Assembly (NCBI GenBank): GCA_046302715.1
Contig: JBKCHQ010000053.1
Coordinates: forward strand, 1-6,766
DNA from: CAMCXT01 sp046302715
GTDB taxonomy: Bacteria; Bacteroidota; Bacteroidia; M30B66
Length of the DNA stretch: 6,766 bases
Direction: 5' to 3'
The notes under the pieces are model-generated. The model saw only the letters and a list, made by a program, of their open reading frames with translations, searched no databases and was not told the DNA's origin. The translations under genes were made by a program, and so were the position numbers. Within the stretch, counting starts at the first letter, position 1. Every line of letters starts with the position of its first letter. This document shows, piece after piece, positions 6,306-6,766 of the stretch.

Positions 6306-6766
6306 GATTTATGGGTGTGCAGATTGAATTGAATTCCAAGTTGAACATGGCTCATAGGCATTGGGCGCCAGAGCATAATTTGATATTCAGCATTAAAAAT
6401 ATTGTTCCACCTTAAAAAGAGGTTTACACTGTATTTCTCAAGTTCGATGTCTTTACTGGCGATGATGTTGAACAGACTAAATGCGGGGAGCGCCTGCTTG
6501 TTATCGCTGCTGGTGTAGCGCAGTCCGGTGTGCACATACTGCAATTCGATGCGCTTGGTGCCGTGGCGCCACATAAGTCCGCTCGATGCGGTAAACTTTG
6601 GCACATAGATGAGCTGCTTGCTGGTATGCAACTCGAAGGCATCGCCGGCTTCAACAATCTCGGCCGACACCATTTGCAGCGAAGTTCGTAAGGTAATATC
6701 ATGCTGGCGAATGTGTAATCCAAACTCCGAATTGAAATTAGCGCCCCGGTTGTTAACGCGCTTTAC
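6302..6766 (-). CDS. TonB-dependent outer-membrane receptor, C-terminal beta-barrel strands, cut by right edge (BtuB-like candidate)
   Basis: The frame is open to the right edge; the last ~154 residues are visible, starting VKRVNNRGANFNSEFGLHIR. The Met at 6673 is internal. Alternating amphipathic strands such as DITLRTSLQMVSAEI, GLMWRHGTKRIELQYVHTG, EKYSVNLFLRWNNIFNAEYQ and SHVQLGIQFNL are those of a 22-strand TonB-dependent barrel. The strings GLRYTSSDNKQALPAFSLFN, NNIFNAEYQ and WRPMPMSHVQLGIQF fit the end of Bacteroidota receptors, where YxxSDNxxxLP and NlfNxxYQxxxxRPMP are common, notably in BtuB-like proteins. Seven residues follow the last barrel aromatic, a modest tail. Plug, TonB box and signal peptide are outside the window, so the transported substrate cannot be read directly. 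The next gene starts within the stop codon (ATGA). A BtuB-like cobamide receptor is my favoured reading because of the propeller lipoprotein and DUF4465 genes downstream; heme, siderophore or another metal complex remain alternatives. Confidence 0.85.
   Translation of the reverse strand, partial: VKRVNNRGANFNSEFGLHIRQHDITLRTSLQMVSAEIVEAGDAFELHTSKQLIYVPKFTASSGLMWRHGTKRIELQYVHTGLRYTSSDNKQALPAFSLFNIIASKDIELEKYSVNLFLRWNNIFNAEYQIMLWRPMPMSHVQLGIQFNLHTHKS

Noticed and set aside
6424..6723. A 99-codon open frame on the - strand, overlapping the receptor end in another frame
   Set aside because: The receptor frame gives clear barrel strands and a proper end, while this frame is rich in Cys, Ser and Pro with no motif.

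Overview
The window looks like a chromosomal segment from a member of the Bacteroidota that carries a type IX secretion system (Flavobacteriales/Chitinophagales/Cytophagales-like rather than gut Bacteroides). The evidence is two proteins ending in type A T9SS sorting domains, two lipoproteins with Bacteroidota-style lipoboxes, a TonB-dependent receptor tail, DUF4465 and DUF5074/YncE-like families, and A-rich start-codon contexts without clear Shine-Dalgarno sequences. Gene density is high: seven genes, two of them cut by the window edges. No tRNA, rRNA, CRISPR array, insertion sequence or large repeat was seen.

Layout. Left block (1-1498, + strand): the 3' part of a glycoside hydrolase family 3 gene, then, 2 nt after its stop, a GH16-type lipoprotein. 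Together they suggest a small beta-glucan-degrading operon whose upstream part is outside the window. A 110-nt convergent gap follows. Middle block (1609-3365): a diacylglycerol-kinase-family lipid kinase on the - strand, and a YugP-type membrane zinc metallopeptidase on the + strand. They diverge from a shared 152-nt intergenic region; both look like housekeeping genes.

Right block (3362-6766, - strand): a tightly packed operon read from right to left. It holds the C-terminal end of a TonB-dependent outer-membrane receptor, a T9SS-exported DUF4465 protein, a T9SS-exported protein of an unnamed surface family, and a surface-type lipoprotein with a beta-propeller (YncE/DUF5074-like). All three junctions overlap (4, 4 and 31 nt). 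This gene set resembles the accessory genes around BtuB-type cobamide (vitamin B12) receptors in Bacteroidota, where a propeller lipoprotein (BtuG in Bacteroides) and further surface binding proteins capture the ligand and pass it to the receptor. I infer an extracellular cobamide-capture operon in which two accessory proteins reach the surface through T9SS instead of as lipoproteins. The receptor's substrate is not proven by the sequence shown, and any cobalamin riboswitch would lie beyond the right edge.

The + strand peptidase gene and the - strand operon end on each other: their stop codons share the four bases TTAA at 3362-3365.
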